From contig NZ_FOXY01000001.1 of assembly GCF_900115865.1 (NCBI RefSeq), positions 310,001 to 374,000 on the forward strand: a stretch of DNA of 64,000 bases, read 5' to 3'. The notes beneath the pieces were generated by a model. It was given only the letters and a program-made list of their open reading frames with translations, made no database searches and had not been told where the DNA came from. Origin of the DNA: Donghicola eburneus. Lineage in GTDB: Bacteria > Pseudomonadota > Alphaproteobacteria > Rhodobacterales > Rhodobacteraceae. A program made the translations under genes and the position numbers. Shown piece after piece: positions 17,245-26,504 of this stretch; the first letter of the stretch is position 1, and each line of letters starts with the position of its first letter.

Positions 17245-17336
17245 TCTTCGGAAACTCCTGAACTGATCCATGTTCCCATTGCTTCGGCTTGATCGCAGTC
17301 CTTTGGACGCTCGGGCCACACGAACCGGAGAGTCTT

Positions 17337-19793
17337 ATGACCAAGGCACGTCTTGTTATTGTTGGAAACGGAATGGCCCCTGGCCGGATGCTCGAACACC
17401 TGTTCGATCTGGCGGGCGATGCGTTCGACGTCACGATTTTCAACGCCGAACCCCGAGTAAACTACGACCGCATCATGCTGTCGCCCGTTCTGTCCGGCGA
17501 GAAGTCCTATGAGGACATCATTATCCACGGCGACGGCTGGTACGAAGAGCACGGCATCACGCTGCACCGCGGCGAAAAGGTCGTGAAAATCGACCGCGTG
17601 GGCAAGACTGTGACTTCCGAAGGCGGGATCGTCGCGCCCTATGACAAGCTGGTGCTGGCGACGGGCTCGAACCCCTTTATCATTCCTGTCCCGGGTCATC
17701 AGCTGGACGGTGTTCTGGCCTACCGTGATCTCGATGACGTGGATGGCATGCTGAAGGCTGTCGAGCAGGGAGGCCGTGCGGTGGTCATCGGCGGCGGTCT
17801 CTTGGGTCTCGAGGCGGCGGCTGGCCTCAAGATGCGCGGCATGGACGTGACTGTTCTGCACCTGATGCCCACCCTGATGGAGCGTCAGCTGGACCCTGCC
17901 GCAGGCTACCTGCTGCAAAAAGAGCTCGAAGGGCGCGGGATCGAGGTGCGCTGCGGCGCCAACACCAAAGCGATCCATGGCGACGGCAAGGTCGAGCAGG
18001 TCGAGCTGGAAGACGGTACGATCATCGACGCAACGCTGGTAGTGATGGCCGTGGGCATCCGCCCGAATGTGGAGCTGGCCAAAGAGTCCGGTCTCGATGT
18101 GAACCGCGGGATTGTGACCGATAGCGCCATGTGCACCTCGGACCCGGACATCTACTCGGTCGGTGAATGTGCCGAAGTGGGCGGCCGCGTCTACGGTCTG
18201 GTGGCACCGCTGTATCAGATGGCCAAGTCGGCCGCGCACCACCTGTGCAAGCTGGAAGACAACGATTTTGTCCACGCAGAGACCCCGACCAAGCTGAAGG
18301 TCACCGGCGTAAACCTCTATTCCGTTGGCGAATTCGGCGATGGTCCCGATCTGGAAGACGTCGTTCTGCGCGATGCGAACCGTGGCACCTATCGCCGTGT
18401 GATCATGCGCGGCAATCAGGTCGTTGGTGCGGTTCTGTATGGCGATGTCACCGATGGCATGTGGTACAACGAGATGCTGAAATCCGGTCAGGACATCAGC
18501 GAAATCCGCGATACCCTGATCTTTGGTCAAGCGCATCAGGGCGGCGCTGCGGCAGACCCGCTGGCGGCTGTGGCCAATCTGGCAGACGACGCGGAAATCT
18601 GTGGCTGTAACGGCATCTGCAAAGGCCAGATCGTCAAAACCATTCAGGACAAGGGCTTGACCTCGCTCGCCGAAGTGCGCGCCCACACCAAAGCCTCGGC
18701 CTCTTGCGGGACCTGCACCGGTCTGGTCGAGAGCGTGATGGCAATTACCCTCGGCGACGGCTACGCCAAGAAGGTCGAAGGCATGTGCGGCTGTACCGAT
18801 CTGGGTCACGGCGACGTGCGCCGCCTGATCAAAGCCAAGGGCTTGAAATCGATCCCCGCGATCATGCAGGAGCTGGAGTGGAAAACCTCTGGCGGCTGCG
18901 CGAAGTGCCGTCCGGCGCTCAACTACTACCTCTTGGCCGATTGGCCCGGCGAGTACAAAGACGATCAGCAGTCGCGCTTTATCAATGAGCGTGTCCACGC
19001 AAACATCCAGAAAGACGGCACCTATTCTGTGGTGCCTCGGATGTGGGGCGGCATGACGACCTCAGACGAATTGCGGGCCATCGCGGATGTGGTCGACAAG
19101 TTCAAAATCCCAGATGTCAAAGTCACCGGCGGCCAGCGCATCGACCTTTTGGGCGTCAAGAAAGAGGATCTGCCTGCCGTTTGGGCCGACCTGAACGCTG
19201 CTGGCATGGTCTCGGGCCACGCTTACGCCAAGGGTCTGCGCACGGTCAAAACCTGTGTGGGCAGCACGTGGTGCCGCTTTGGCACGCAGGATTCCACCGG
19301 CCTCGGCATCAAGCTCGAGAAATTCATGTGGGGTTCTTGGACGCCCGCCAAGGTCAAGCTCGCTGTCACCGGATGTCCCCGCAACTGCGCCGAAGCGACC
19401 TGCAAGGACATCGGCGTGATCTGCGTCGATAGCGGCTACGAGATTGTCTATGGCGGCGCGGCCGGCCTGCACATCCAGGGCACGACCAAGCTTGGCACCG
19501 TGAAGACCGAAGAAGAGGTCATGGAGATCGCAGGCGCGATGACCCAGATGTACCGCGAGCAGGGCTTCTACCTGGAGCGCATCTACAAGTGGGCGGACCG
19601 CGTGGGCTACGACACGGTCAAAGCCGCGATCTTTGACGATCTGGACAGCCGCCGCGCCTATAACGAGCGCTTCATCTACAGCCAGAAGTTCAGCCAGACC
19701 GACCCGTGGTCCGAGCGGGTGTCCGGCGTGGACAAGCACGAGTTCAACCCCTTGGCCGTGTTCGGCGAAGAAGCGATGGAGCCCGCAGAATGA
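17337..19793 (+). CDS. nirB: Assimilatory NAD(P)H nitrite reductase, large subunit
   Basis: NirB reduces nitrite to ammonia in the cytoplasm with NAD(P)H, FAD, iron-sulfur clusters and siroheme. The 818-residue protein has an N-terminal flavin oxidoreductase part (VIVGNGMAPGR near residue 6, second nucleotide fold VVIGGGLLGLEAA near 146), BFD-type [2Fe-2S] cysteines in CGCNGICKG near 421 and CGTC near 455, another Cys-rich stretch near 482-525, and the siroheme/4Fe-4S motifs TWCRFG near 642 and TGCPRNCAEATC near 677. GGAG before ATG 17337 sets the start. Its end overlaps nirD by four bases. No nitrate reductase or nitrate transporter gene is adjacent. Confidence 0.95.
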   Translation: MTKARLVIVGNGMAPGRMLEHLFDLAGDAFDVTIFNAEPRVNYDRIMLSPVLSGEKSYEDIIIHGDGWYEEHGITLHRGEKVVKIDRVGKTVTSEGGIVAPYDKLVLATGSNPFIIPVPGHQLDGVLAYRDLDDVDGMLKAVEQGGRAVVIGGGLLGLEAAAGLKMRGMDVTVLHLMPTLMERQLDPAAGYLLQKELEGRGIEVRCGANTKAIHGDGKVEQVELEDGTIIDATLVVMAVGIRPNVELAKESGLDVNRGIVTDSAMCTSDPDIYSVGECAEVGGRVYGLVAPLYQMAKSAAHHLCKLEDNDFVHAETPTKLKVTGVNLYSVGEFGDGPDLEDVVLRDANRGTYRRVIMRGNQVVGAVLYGDVTDGMWYNEMLKSGQDISEIRDTLIFGQAHQGGAAADPLAAVANLADDAEICGCNGICKGQIVKTIQDKGLTSLAEVRAHTKASASCGTCTGLVESVMAITLGDGYAKKVEGMCGCTDLGHGDVRRLIKAKGLKSIPAIMQELEWKTSGGCAKCRPALNYYLLADWPGEYKDDQQSRFINERVHANIQKDGTYSVVPRMWGGMTTSDELRAIADVVDKFKIPDVKVTGGQRIDLLGVKKEDLPAVWADLNAAGMVSGHAYAKGLRTVKTCVGSTWCRFGTQDSTGLGIKLEKFMWGSWTPAKVKLAVTGCPRNCAEATCKDIGVICVDSGYEIVYGGAAGLHIQGTTKLGTVKTEEEVMEIAGAMTQMYREQGFYLERIYKWADRVGYDTVKAAIFDDLDSRRAYNERFIYSQKFSQTDPWSERVSGVDKHEFNPLAVFGEEAMEPAE

Positions 19794-20134
19794 ACGCCCC
19801 TGTCACCGAAAGCCAGCTGGACTGGCGCCTGATCGGCACCATCGACGACGTGCCGCTCCAAGGCTCGCGCTGCGTGAAAAACGGCGAGACGACCATCGCG
19901 ATCTTCCGCACCGCCAAGGACGAAATCTTCGCCCTCGAGGACAAATGCCCCCACAAAAACGGGCCTTTGTCGCAGGGTATCGTCCATGACGGTTGCGTGA
20001 CGTGTCCGCTCCACAATTGGGTGATTTCGCTTGAGAGCGGTATGGCCCAAGGCGCGGACAGTGGCCAAACGGCCTCTTATCCCGTGCGCGTCGAGGGGCG
20101 CGAGATCTATTTGAGTTTGTCGCCAAAGGTATGA
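19790..20134 (+). CDS. nirD: Nitrite reductase small subunit with Rieske domain
   Basis: The 114-residue NirD pairs with NirB. It has a complete Rieske [2Fe-2S] binding set: Cys53-x-His55 in CPHKNGPLSQG and Cys72-x2-His75 in CPLHNW. Some NirD proteins have lost these ligands, so their presence here suggests an active cluster. Start and stop overlap as ATGA with nirB, which points to translational coupling. The gene is followed by a hairpin with T-run at 20208-20238, about 75 bases downstream. Confidence 0.94.
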   Translation: MNAPVTESQLDWRLIGTIDDVPLQGSRCVKNGETTIAIFRTAKDEIFALEDKCPHKNGPLSQGIVHDGCVTCPLHNWVISLESGMAQGADSGQTASYPVRVEGREIYLSLSPKV

Positions 20135-20478
20135 GTTTTGCGGCGGAGGGGCCGCAACATTGTTCCACAAAAACAAGAACAAGGGACGAGTGAGGTGACA
20201 TGGCGATCCTGCCCCGAGGGGCGGGGTCGTCTCTTTTTGTCGCGCCGTTTGATCGGCTCAATGGGAAAAAGGGTACTCGTTACAGGCGATTCCACGGGCT
20301 TTTTGAGTGTCGAGGTCTGGCAAACTTCCCGCGATTTCACCGACACGTTGGGTGGCGTACCCATAGACCGGCAACGTTTCAGAGATGCGACAAAGCTAAC
20401 GATCCAAACAAATTAAATGCCACCGAGCGCAGACCATTATCGGATAGCGTTTTTGCGCGGTTCGGCTAGTCTTGCGAT
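20135..20478. other. Intergenic region nirD-modE without a convincing gene
   Basis: Short open frames of 85-92 codons occur on both strands, but none has a good ribosome site or a recognisable product. The only structures noted are a terminator-like hairpin at 20208-20238 and, near the modE end, an AT-richer stretch around 20430-20450 that could hold the modE promoter. Confidence 0.5.
20208..20238 (+). terminator. Probable terminator downstream of nirBD
   Basis: CCTGCCC at 20208-20214 can pair with GGGCGGG at 20219-20225 (one G-T pair) around a CGAG loop. A run of five T lies at 20234-20238, eight bases after the stem. The distance between stem and T-run weakens the call. Confidence 0.5.
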
Positions 20479-20850
20479 ATGGACAGTGAAACCGAACGCC
20501 CCACGCTCCGCCTGAGAATTGTGTTTGGCCAAGATGCGATGCTTGGACCGGGCAAAGCAGAATTGCTTGAGCGGATTGATCGCACGGGCTCTATCTCTGC
20601 GGCCGGTCGCGAGATGGGGATGAGTTACAAGAGGGCCTGGCTGCTTGTGGGGACGATGAACACGATGTTTCGCGAACCTGTCGTGCATAGCGCGCGAGGG
20701 GGCAGCAACGGGGGCGGGGCGACATTGACGCCTCTGGGGGCCGAGGTGCTGCGGCTCTATCGCGCTGTGGAAACGACCGCGAGCGCGGCCGGGGCCGAAG
20801 ATATTAACCGGCTGCACGGCTTGCTCGCGGATATGGCCACTGGAAAATAA
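20479..20850 (+). CDS. modE: ModE-type molybdate regulator, DNA-binding domain only
   Basis: A 123-residue LysR-like winged-helix protein with the ModE N-terminal pattern: LRLRIVFGQDAMLGPGKAEL, then the helix-turn-helix GSISAAGREMGMSYKRAWLL near residues 35-55, then GGATLTPLGAEVLRLY. The C-terminal molbindin (TOBE) domains of full-length ModE are missing, so molybdate sensing would have to occur differently or by a partner. It lies directly before modABC; its stop codon is inside the left arm of a candidate operator for modA. Full-length E. coli ModE has about 260 residues. Confidence 0.85.
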   Translation: MDSETERPTLRLRIVFGQDAMLGPGKAELLERIDRTGSISAAGREMGMSYKRAWLLVGTMNTMFREPVVHSARGGSNGGGATLTPLGAEVLRLYRAVETTASAAGAEDINRLHGLLADMATGK

Positions 20851-20886
20851 CGGTTGACGGGCTCTTGTTTGGATGGCGTTATTTCC
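20842..20886. promoter_or_regulatory. Candidate ModE boxes and promoter of modABC
   Basis: GGAAAATAACG at 20842-20852 is an inverted copy, with one extra A, of CGTTATTTCC at 20877-20886. ATAACG/CGTTAT arms recall the CGTTATAT element of known ModE sites. A TTGACG -35-like element lies at 20854-20859 between them, so a bound protein would cover the modA promoter. Confidence 0.45.
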
Positions 20887-20913
20887 GGCGGGGAATATTG
20901 AAGGGAGTGCGCC

Positions 20914-21696
20914 TTGGGGCTGACACGTAGAGAATTCGGAATGCTTGGGCTGGCAGCTGCGGCTTTTGGCCAGACGGCCGACGCCTCTGACATGCCGGTC
21001 ATTGCCGTCGCGTCCGATCTGTCCTTTGCGATCGCTGAACTGCAAGAGCATTTCACCCAGAAGACGGGTCATGGGTTGCGCATCACTTTGGGCGCGACGG
21101 GCAACTTCGCGCGGCAGATCAGGGCAGGGGCACCGTATCAGATGTTCATGGCGGCGGACGAAACCTTTGTGAAGGATTTGGCCGCTGACGGTCTGACGCG
21201 TGACGCTGGCACGCTGTATGCCGAAGGCAGGGTATCGCTCATCGCGCCGTCAGGCTCTGTTCTAAAGCCGGACGGAACCCTGAACGATCTGCGGAGCGCG
21301 TTAGAGGGCGGCCGCGTAACCCGTTTTGCCATCGCGAACCCAGAGCATGCCCCTTATGGTCAGCGCGCGAAAGAAGCCCTGCAGCACGCCGGCCTATGGG
21401 AGGCGATCCAGCCGCACTTGATCCTTGGCGAGAATGTAGCTCAAGCCGCGCAGTTTGCGATGTCCGGCAATGCTGATGGGGGATTGATTGCGCATTCGTT
21501 GGCTTTGGCGCCTGAACTGAAGGCGCGGGGGCAATCCGATCTGATCGCGGCAGACTGGCACAATCCGTTGCTGCAACGCATGGTGCTTTTGCCCTCGGCG
21601 GGTCCCGAAGCCGAAGCATTTTATGCCTACGTCCAGTCCTCAGAGGCCAAAGAGATCCTCGCGACCTATGGCTTCTCCCTGCCGCAGGGGGACTGA
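20914..21696 (+). CDS. modA: Molybdate ABC transporter, periplasmic binding protein
   Basis: ModA binds molybdate or tungstate in the periplasm. The 260-residue precursor starts at TTG 20914, supported by AGGGAG seven bases upstream and by a following twin-arginine-like signal (TRREFGMLGL). The family pattern is clear: VAVASDLSFAIAEL near residue 29, LGATGNFARQIRAGAPYQMF near 57-76, FAIANPEHAPYGQRA and the C-terminal EAEAFYAYVQSSEAKEIL. The stop codon overlaps the start of modB by one base. The rare start codon may lower its level compared with membrane parts. Confidence 0.93.
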   Translation: MGLTRREFGMLGLAAAAFGQTADASDMPVIAVASDLSFAIAELQEHFTQKTGHGLRITLGATGNFARQIRAGAPYQMFMAADETFVKDLAADGLTRDAGTLYAEGRVSLIAPSGSVLKPDGTLNDLRSALEGGRVTRFAIANPEHAPYGQRAKEALQHAGLWEAIQPHLILGENVAQAAQFAMSGNADGGLIAHSLALAPELKARGQSDLIAADWHNPLLQRMVLLPSAGPEAEAFYAYVQSSEAKEILATYGFSLPQGD

Positions 21697-22364
21697 TGGA
21701 CTGGACGGCGCTCTTGTTGTCTCTGCGTCTGGCGGGGTGGACGGTTGTCCTGCTGCTGCCCGTCACCGTGATCATGGGGCGGGTGCTGGCCTATCAAAGC
21801 TTTCGCGGCAAAGGATTGTTCGAGACGCTCGTGATGCTGCCGCTGGTCCTGCCGCCCACGGTGTTCGGCTATTACCTTTTGGTGGTGCTGGGGCGCGGTG
21901 CCCCGATTGGGGATTTCTGGCAGCAGACGTTTGGTCAGCCCTTGGTCTTCAGTTTCGAAGGGCTCGTGCTGGCCTCGGTCATCTTTAATCTGCCGTTTGC
22001 GATCCAGCCCGCGCAGCGCGGGTTCGAAGCTGTCCCGCAAGATATTCGCGAGGCGGCAGCCTGTTGTGGTATGTCGCCGTGGCGCAGTCTGTTGCAGGTC
22101 GAGTTGCCCTTGGCTTGGCCAGGCTTGATGACTGCGATGGTCCTGACGTTTGCGCATACCCTTGGGGAGTTCGGGATTGTGCTGATGGTAGGTGGGTCCA
22201 TTCCGGGCGAGACGCGCACCATCGCGATCGCGATCTATGACCGTGTGCAGGCCTTTGACTATGACGGCGCGGCGGTCATGTCGGCGGTGCTTGTGGGGAT
22301 TTCTCTGTTCACCATTGGGATCACCTACTTGCTTTCTGCACGCGTGGGGCGGCGCTTGTCATGA
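21696..22364 (+). CDS. modB: Molybdate ABC transporter permease
   Basis: ModB is the inner-membrane channel subunit. The 222-residue protein has about five membrane segments, and the ABC permease coupling motif EAAACCGMSPWRSLLQVELPL is near residues 122-142 (EAA-x3-G-x9-LP layout). LVLPPTVFGYYLLVVLG near residue 52 is characteristic of ModB/CysT permeases. It begins in a TGATG overlap with modA and ends in an ATGA overlap with modC, a translationally coupled arrangement. Confidence 0.94.
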   Translation: MDWTALLLSLRLAGWTVVLLLPVTVIMGRVLAYQSFRGKGLFETLVMLPLVLPPTVFGYYLLVVLGRGAPIGDFWQQTFGQPLVFSFEGLVLASVIFNLPFAIQPAQRGFEAVPQDIREAAACCGMSPWRSLLQVELPLAWPGLMTAMVLTFAHTLGEFGIVLMVGGSIPGETRTIAIAIYDRVQAFDYDGAAVMSAVLVGISLFTIGITYLLSARVGRRLS

Positions 22365-23443
22365 GCCTGAGCTTTTCGGCAAAAGCCATCGCGCCCATCC
22401 CGATTGATCTGGCTTTCGAGGCCAAGGAGGGCGAGGTTCTGGCGCTGGTTGGCCATTCTGGGTCGGGCAAGACCACCATTCTGCGTACAATTGCCGGGCT
22501 TTGGGCCCCGCAGAACGCCGAGGTTCAGTGCAGCGGGGCAACGTGGCTTCGCACTGCGTCAGGGGTTGATGTTCCGGCCCATCGTCGGCGTGTCGGGGTG
22601 GTTTTCCAGAATTACGCACTGTTTCCCCATATGACGGCCAAGCAGAATGTGATGTCCGCGATGCCGTCCACTGTCCGTGACAAATCGAGCGCCGCATTGG
22701 ATTGGCTGGCGCGGGTGAACCTGCCGGATATGGCGGAGCGCAAACCAGCCGAGCTGTCAGGCGGGCAGCAACAGCGCGTGGCCTTGGCGCGGGCCTTGGC
22801 GCGTGCGCCGGATGTCCTGCTTTTGGATGAACCTTTCTCTGCAGTAGACCGCGTTACGCGGGAACGGCTGCATGCAGAGCTGATCGCGCTGCGCTCTGAT
22901 CTATCGATGCCTGTCATTCTGGTCACCCATGATATGGCCGAGGCCCAAGCGCTGGCCGACCAAATGGTTGTGATTGATCAGGGACGGGTGATCCGCCAAG
23001 GCCCCACAGCCGAGGTTATGTCTGATCCAGCGGCGCTGCGCGCGATGGGGCTGCGGGATCTGGCATCCTTGTTGACGGCGCGTGTCTCTGCGCACGACGA
23101 CGATGGTCTGACACAGTTGGAAACGGCGACGGGCCCCATTTGGCTGCCGCGCGTCAAAGCAGAGGTCGGAACGACCCTGCGTGTCCGCGTTCTGGCGCAC
23201 GAAGTCATCCTGTCCCGCGCTCGCCCCGAGGGGCTGTCGGCGCAGAACATCCTGCCCGCGGTCGTGGATCGCATTGTTTCTGGCGAAGGGCCCGGCGTGA
23301 TCGTGCACCTTGCGATTGGCGGGGACGAGGTTCTGGCGCGGATCACCAGACGCGCCGCGCGAGATCTGGAGCTGGCTGTCGGCCAGCCCTGTCACATGGT
23401 TCTGAAATCCATGTCGGTCGCCCGAGACCACGTGCGCGGGTAA
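22361..23443 (+). CDS. modC: Molybdate ABC transporter ATP-binding protein
   Basis: ModC drives molybdate import. The 360-residue protein has the Walker A motif GHSGSGKTT at 31-39, the signature LSGGQQQR at 132-139, the Walker B LLLDEPF near 155 and the switch His in ILVTHDMAEA near 188. The C-terminal part from about 290 to 355 reads as a molybdate-binding TOBE domain (SAQNILPAVVDRIVSGEGPGV), which can provide feedback from intracellular molybdate. The gene is convergent with the channel gene, whose end lies nine bases away. Confidence 0.95.
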   Translation: MSLSFSAKAIAPIPIDLAFEAKEGEVLALVGHSGSGKTTILRTIAGLWAPQNAEVQCSGATWLRTASGVDVPAHRRRVGVVFQNYALFPHMTAKQNVMSAMPSTVRDKSSAALDWLARVNLPDMAERKPAELSGGQQQRVALARALARAPDVLLLDEPFSAVDRVTRERLHAELIALRSDLSMPVILVTHDMAEAQALADQMVVIDQGRVIRQGPTAEVMSDPAALRAMGLRDLASLLTARVSAHDDDGLTQLETATGPIWLPRVKAEVGTTLRVRVLAHEVILSRARPEGLSAQNILPAVVDRIVSGEGPGVIVHLAIGGDEVLARITRRAARDLELAVGQPCHMVLKSMSVARDHVRG

Positions 23444-23452
23444 CGCCCGCCC

Positions 23453-24253
23453 TCAGACGTTCCCTTCGGTTTCGATATGGATCACCGTCCCGCAATGCTT
23501 GCAGTGGACCGCATCCGCGTCGTGCAGCACCAGCCCGCACACATCGCATTCCTGGCGCACTTTGGACGGACGGAACAGCACTTGGAGCAGGCGCAAGAAC
23601 AGCGTCACACCAAAGATCATAACCAAAACCGACAAGAGCCGCCCCCATGGCCCGCCGAGCGTGATGTCCCCAAATCCGGTCGTGGTCAGGGTCGTGACCG
23701 TGAAATATAGCGCGTCAACGTAATTTCGGATCTCTGGATTGATGCCGTACTGGGTGGCATAGATCAGGCCCGTCATGATGAACAGGAATACACCCAAGTT
23801 CATTGACGATAGAATGATATCCTCGTTCTTGCGGAAATAGCCAAAGTCCTGACGCAGCCGCGCCAACGTCTGATAGGTGTGCAGCAGTCGCAGTGTACGC
23901 AGCACGCGCAAGAACCCAAGGCCTTCGCCCGCGATGGGTGCCAGAAAGGACACGACCGACACGATGTCAGCCCATGTAGACAAGCGCGTCAGGTAGCGGC
24001 TTTTTTGACGTTCGATCCACAAGCGCACGATAAAATCAGCAAGGATCAGGATGCCAAAGACCACATCGATCGCCTCGATGAGCGGGGTGTGGGTAAAGAA
24101 AGACGTGACCACCACGAACCCGATCGTCACCAGATCAAAGATCAACAGAATATAGCGAAAGGTGTGCGCGGCGTGGCTGTCGCCTTCGTACAAGGCGCGG
24201 ATGCGGTCCAACACGAGTCTGCCTCTTGGGTTGTTTGCCAAAGAGTTGCACAT
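23453..24253 (-). CDS. Voltage-gated-type potassium channel with C-terminal zinc ribbon
   Basis: A 266-residue six-transmembrane ion channel. S1-S3 lie at about 33-50, 62-80 and 93-108; an S4-like segment with arginines (RVLRTLRLLHTYQTLARLRQ) spans 116-135. The pore helix and filter TTLTTTGFGDIT lie at 187-198, a K+-type TxGFGD filter. After the last helix a short tail has cysteines 236, 239, 251 and 254 (CDVC and CKHC), a likely zinc ribbon, which is not part of the basic channel fold. It is convergent with modC and probably monocistronic. Ion selectivity for K+ is inferred from the filter. Confidence 0.87.
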   Translation of the reverse strand: MCNSLANNPRGRLVLDRIRALYEGDSHAAHTFRYILLIFDLVTIGFVVVTSFFTHTPLIEAIDVVFGILILADFIVRLWIERQKSRYLTRLSTWADIVSVVSFLAPIAGEGLGFLRVLRTLRLLHTYQTLARLRQDFGYFRKNEDIILSSMNLGVFLFIMTGLIYATQYGINPEIRNYVDALYFTVTTLTTTGFGDITLGGPWGRLLSVLVMIFGVTLFLRLLQVLFRPSKVRQECDVCGLVLHDADAVHCKHCGTVIHIETEGNV

Positions 24254-24285
24254 GGTCAGGCCAAGAGCCAGAGGGCCAGATCACG

Positions 24286-24320
24286 CGGCCCGCACCCTGA
24301 TACGGATGCGGGCCGGTTTT
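24286..24320 (-). terminator. Hairpin downstream of alanine dehydrogenase
   Basis: CGGCCCGCA at 24286-24294 and TGCGGGCCG at 24307-24315 make a perfect nine-base-pair stem with a 12-base loop directly after the ald stop codon. On the minus strand it lacks a T-run; the T-run (24317-24320) is on the plus-strand side, so polarity is uncertain. Confidence 0.45.
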
Positions 24321-24322
24321 GG

Positions 24323-25441
24323 TCAGAGTTGCGCCAGCATGTCGGCGGCAGGCGTGTAGGGTAGGTTCTGCGCCACCGCGACGGGTTCGCAGGTCACAAC
24401 CCCTTTGGCGACGTTCAGGCCGTTCAGCAGGTGGGGGTCACGGCGCAACGCTTCGGCCACACCTAGATCCGCCAGTTGTAGCAGGTGGGGCAGGGTGGCG
24501 TTGTTAAGCGCATAGGTCGAGGTGCGGGCCACGGCGCCGGGCATGTTGGCAACGCAGTAGTGCACGATGCCTTCCTCGATATAGATCGGATCGGCATGTG
24601 TGGTTGCGCGCGAAGTTTCGAAGCAGCCGCCTTGGTCGATCGCCACGTCCACAAGAACCGCGCCGGGCTGCATGGTTTTCAGCATCTCTCGAGTGACCAG
24701 CTTGGGGGCCGCTGCGCCGGGGATCAGGACCGCTCCGACAACGACATCCGCATCCTTGATGGCGGCTTCGAGCAGGCTTTGGCTCGAATACACTGTCTTG
24801 ACCGCGCCGCCGAACTGCTGGTCGATGCTCTCGAGCACGTCATTCGACCGGTCCAGAATGGTAACATCCGCGCCAAGGCCAACTGCCATCTGCGCTGCAT
24901 TTCGGCCAACGACACCGCCGCCGATGATCACAATCTTGCCCGGTGCTACACCCGGCACACCGCCAAGCAGAACGCCGCGACCGCCCTTGGCCTTTTCCAG
25001 CGCCGCAGCGCCGGCCTGCACGGACATCCGGCCAGCAACCTGTGACATCGGCTTGAGCAAGGGCAAGCCGCCGCGCGCAGAGGTGACCGTTTCATAGGCG
25101 ATGCAGGTCGCACCAGAGTCGATCAGGTCATTGGTCTGGGGTGCGTCAGGGGCAAGGTGCAGGTAAGTGTAGAGCGTCTGGTCCGCGCGCAGGCGTTTGC
25201 GCTCAGCCTCTTGGGGCTCTTTGACTTTGACGATGATGTCAGCAGTCTCGAAAACCTCGTCCACGCTCGCAATGGTCGCGCCTGCGGCGATGTAAGCGTC
25301 ATCGCTGGCGCCGATGCCGTCGCCTGCGCCAGTTTCCATGGTCACACTATGTCCGTGTGCCACAAGCTCGGCCGCGCTTTCGGGCGTCAAGCCGACGCGG
25401 TATTCGTGGTTCTTGATTTCTTTGGGGCAACCGATACGCAT
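24323..25441 (-). CDS. ald: Alanine dehydrogenase
   Basis: Ald interconverts L-alanine and pyruvate plus ammonia with NAD. The 372-residue protein has the family start [20 protein letters not shown] with Arg15 for substrate, Lys near KEPQ at about 73, His near YLHLAP at about 95, and the NAD fold [15 protein letters not shown] near residue 170. AGGAG six bases before ATG 25441 sets the start, and 11 upstream codons are excluded. It is divergent from an AraC-type gene, which may regulate it, though that gene also faces the operon at 26842. Full length. Confidence 0.95.
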   Translation of the reverse strand: MRIGCPKEIKNHEYRVGLTPESAAELVAHGHSVTMETGAGDGIGASDDAYIAAGATIASVDEVFETADIIVKVKEPQEAERKRLRADQTLYTYLHLAPDAPQTNDLIDSGATCIAYETVTSARGGLPLLKPMSQVAGRMSVQAGAAALEKAKGGRGVLLGGVPGVAPGKIVIIGGGVVGRNAAQMAVGLGADVTILDRSNDVLESIDQQFGGAVKTVYSSQSLLEAAIKDADVVVGAVLIPGAAAPKLVTREMLKTMQPGAVLVDVAIDQGGCFETSRATTHADPIYIEEGIVHYCVANMPGAVARTSTYALNNATLPHLLQLADLGVAEALRRDPHLLNGLNVAKGVVTCEPVAVAQNLPYTPAADMLAQL

Positions 25442-25655
25442 TGTATTCTCCTGAATTCGCGTTGCCGTAATCATGCGCTTGGTTGCCGCGTATGAGTTTC
25501 GAATGTTGGTCTGATTGGCGCGTTTTTGCGAAGAAGTTTGCGTATTTAACGCTCAGTGTCGAAGAATATTGCGTAGATTTGTTGCTGCGCCGCAGTATGG
25601 CCCGCTCGTGGATTCGCCGATTGCCGCTCTGTGTGCCTTCTGGCACATTTCACGC

Positions 25656-26504
25656 ATGACGAGCGCTCATCCCATCCCCTCCTTTAACCTGTTCGGGGAA
25701 ACCACCGTGTTTCCGGACGTGGTGCATTGCGAGCAATATTTTGATCGTGCCGCCCAACATGATTGGGCGATTTCAGCGCACCGGCATGACCAGATGGCGC
25801 AGTTGTTTGTGATGGACGAAGGGAGCGCCGAAGTCTCGTTGGATGGTGCAACGCGGCACCTGAACACAGGCTGGTATCTTTTTGTTCCGCCCCACGTGGT
25901 ACACGGGTTTAACTTTACCCGTGGGTCCCAAGGTGTGGTGATCTCTTTTCCAACCAGTGTGTTTCTGGGTTTGGCAGGCGAGGGCGGCCAAATCACGAGC
26001 GCGCTGTCGCGGCCCTTCTTGGGGCAGGTCACGCCAGAGATTGGCAACCTGTGTTCCGTGCTCTCGACCTTGTTTGCGGGGCGCGGGGCATTCAGAGCGC
26101 AGAGCCTTGTATCCTCGGCGCAGGCGATTCTATCGTTGGTGGCCGAGGCCAGTCCGGTGGAACTGGGGGATGGTGCGGATGACCGGCTCAAGCGGCTCGA
26201 TGCCCTGATTGCCGCGCACATGTCCGAGGGATGGAGTGCCCGAGATTACGCCGACGCGCTGTCAATCACGACTGGCCATCTGAGTCGGCTGTGCCGCAAC
26301 GCCACAGGGCAGGGTGCGGCAGTGTATATCGAGGCCGCGATGATGGCAGAGGCCCGCAGGCTGCTGGCCTTCACGCGATTGCAGGTGTCCGAAGTGGGAT
26401 ACAGACTTGGGTTTTCAGACCCCTCCTACTTCTCGAAACGGTTCAAAGCCAAAGAGGGTCTGACCCCGCTCGCTTACAAAGCTCGCTTCGCGCCAGAGGT
26501 GTGA
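25656..26504 (+). CDS. AraC-family regulator, PobR-like
   Basis: A 282-residue regulator with an N-terminal cupin-like ligand domain (ISAHRHDQMAQLFVMDEG near residue 41, FVPPHVVHGFNF near 80) and a C-terminal double helix-turn-helix: YADALSITTGHLSRLCR and VSEVGYRLGFSDPSYFSKRFK, the AraC signature. The start IPSFNLFGE resembles PobR-type regulators of aromatic acid catabolism. Start at ATG 25656 is chosen because the 47 upstream codons have no family character. It sits between ald (divergent) and the aromatic-type operon at 26842, so the target may be either; the aromatic link is inference. Confidence 0.83.
   Translation: MTSAHPIPSFNLFGETTVFPDVVHCEQYFDRAAQHDWAISAHRHDQMAQLFVMDEGSAEVSLDGATRHLNTGWYLFVPPHVVHGFNFTRGSQGVVISFPTSVFLGLAGEGGQITSALSRPFLGQVTPEIGNLCSVLSTLFAGRGAFRAQSLVSSAQAILSLVAEASPVELGDGADDRLKRLDALIAAHMSEGWSARDYADALSITTGHLSRLCRNATGQGAAVYIEAAMMAEARRLLAFTRLQVSEVGYRLGFSDPSYFSKRFKAKEGLTPLAYKARFAPEV

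Noticed and set aside
17004-17261. 85-codon frame in the nirB leader
   Set aside because: It starts with TTG inside the T-run of the ect terminator, has no ribosome site and no familiar product.
17199-18998. Long open frame on the minus strand opposite nirB (599 codons)
   Set aside because: It mirrors the codon bias of nirB, has no start context and no recognisable protein. The true gene is on the plus strand.
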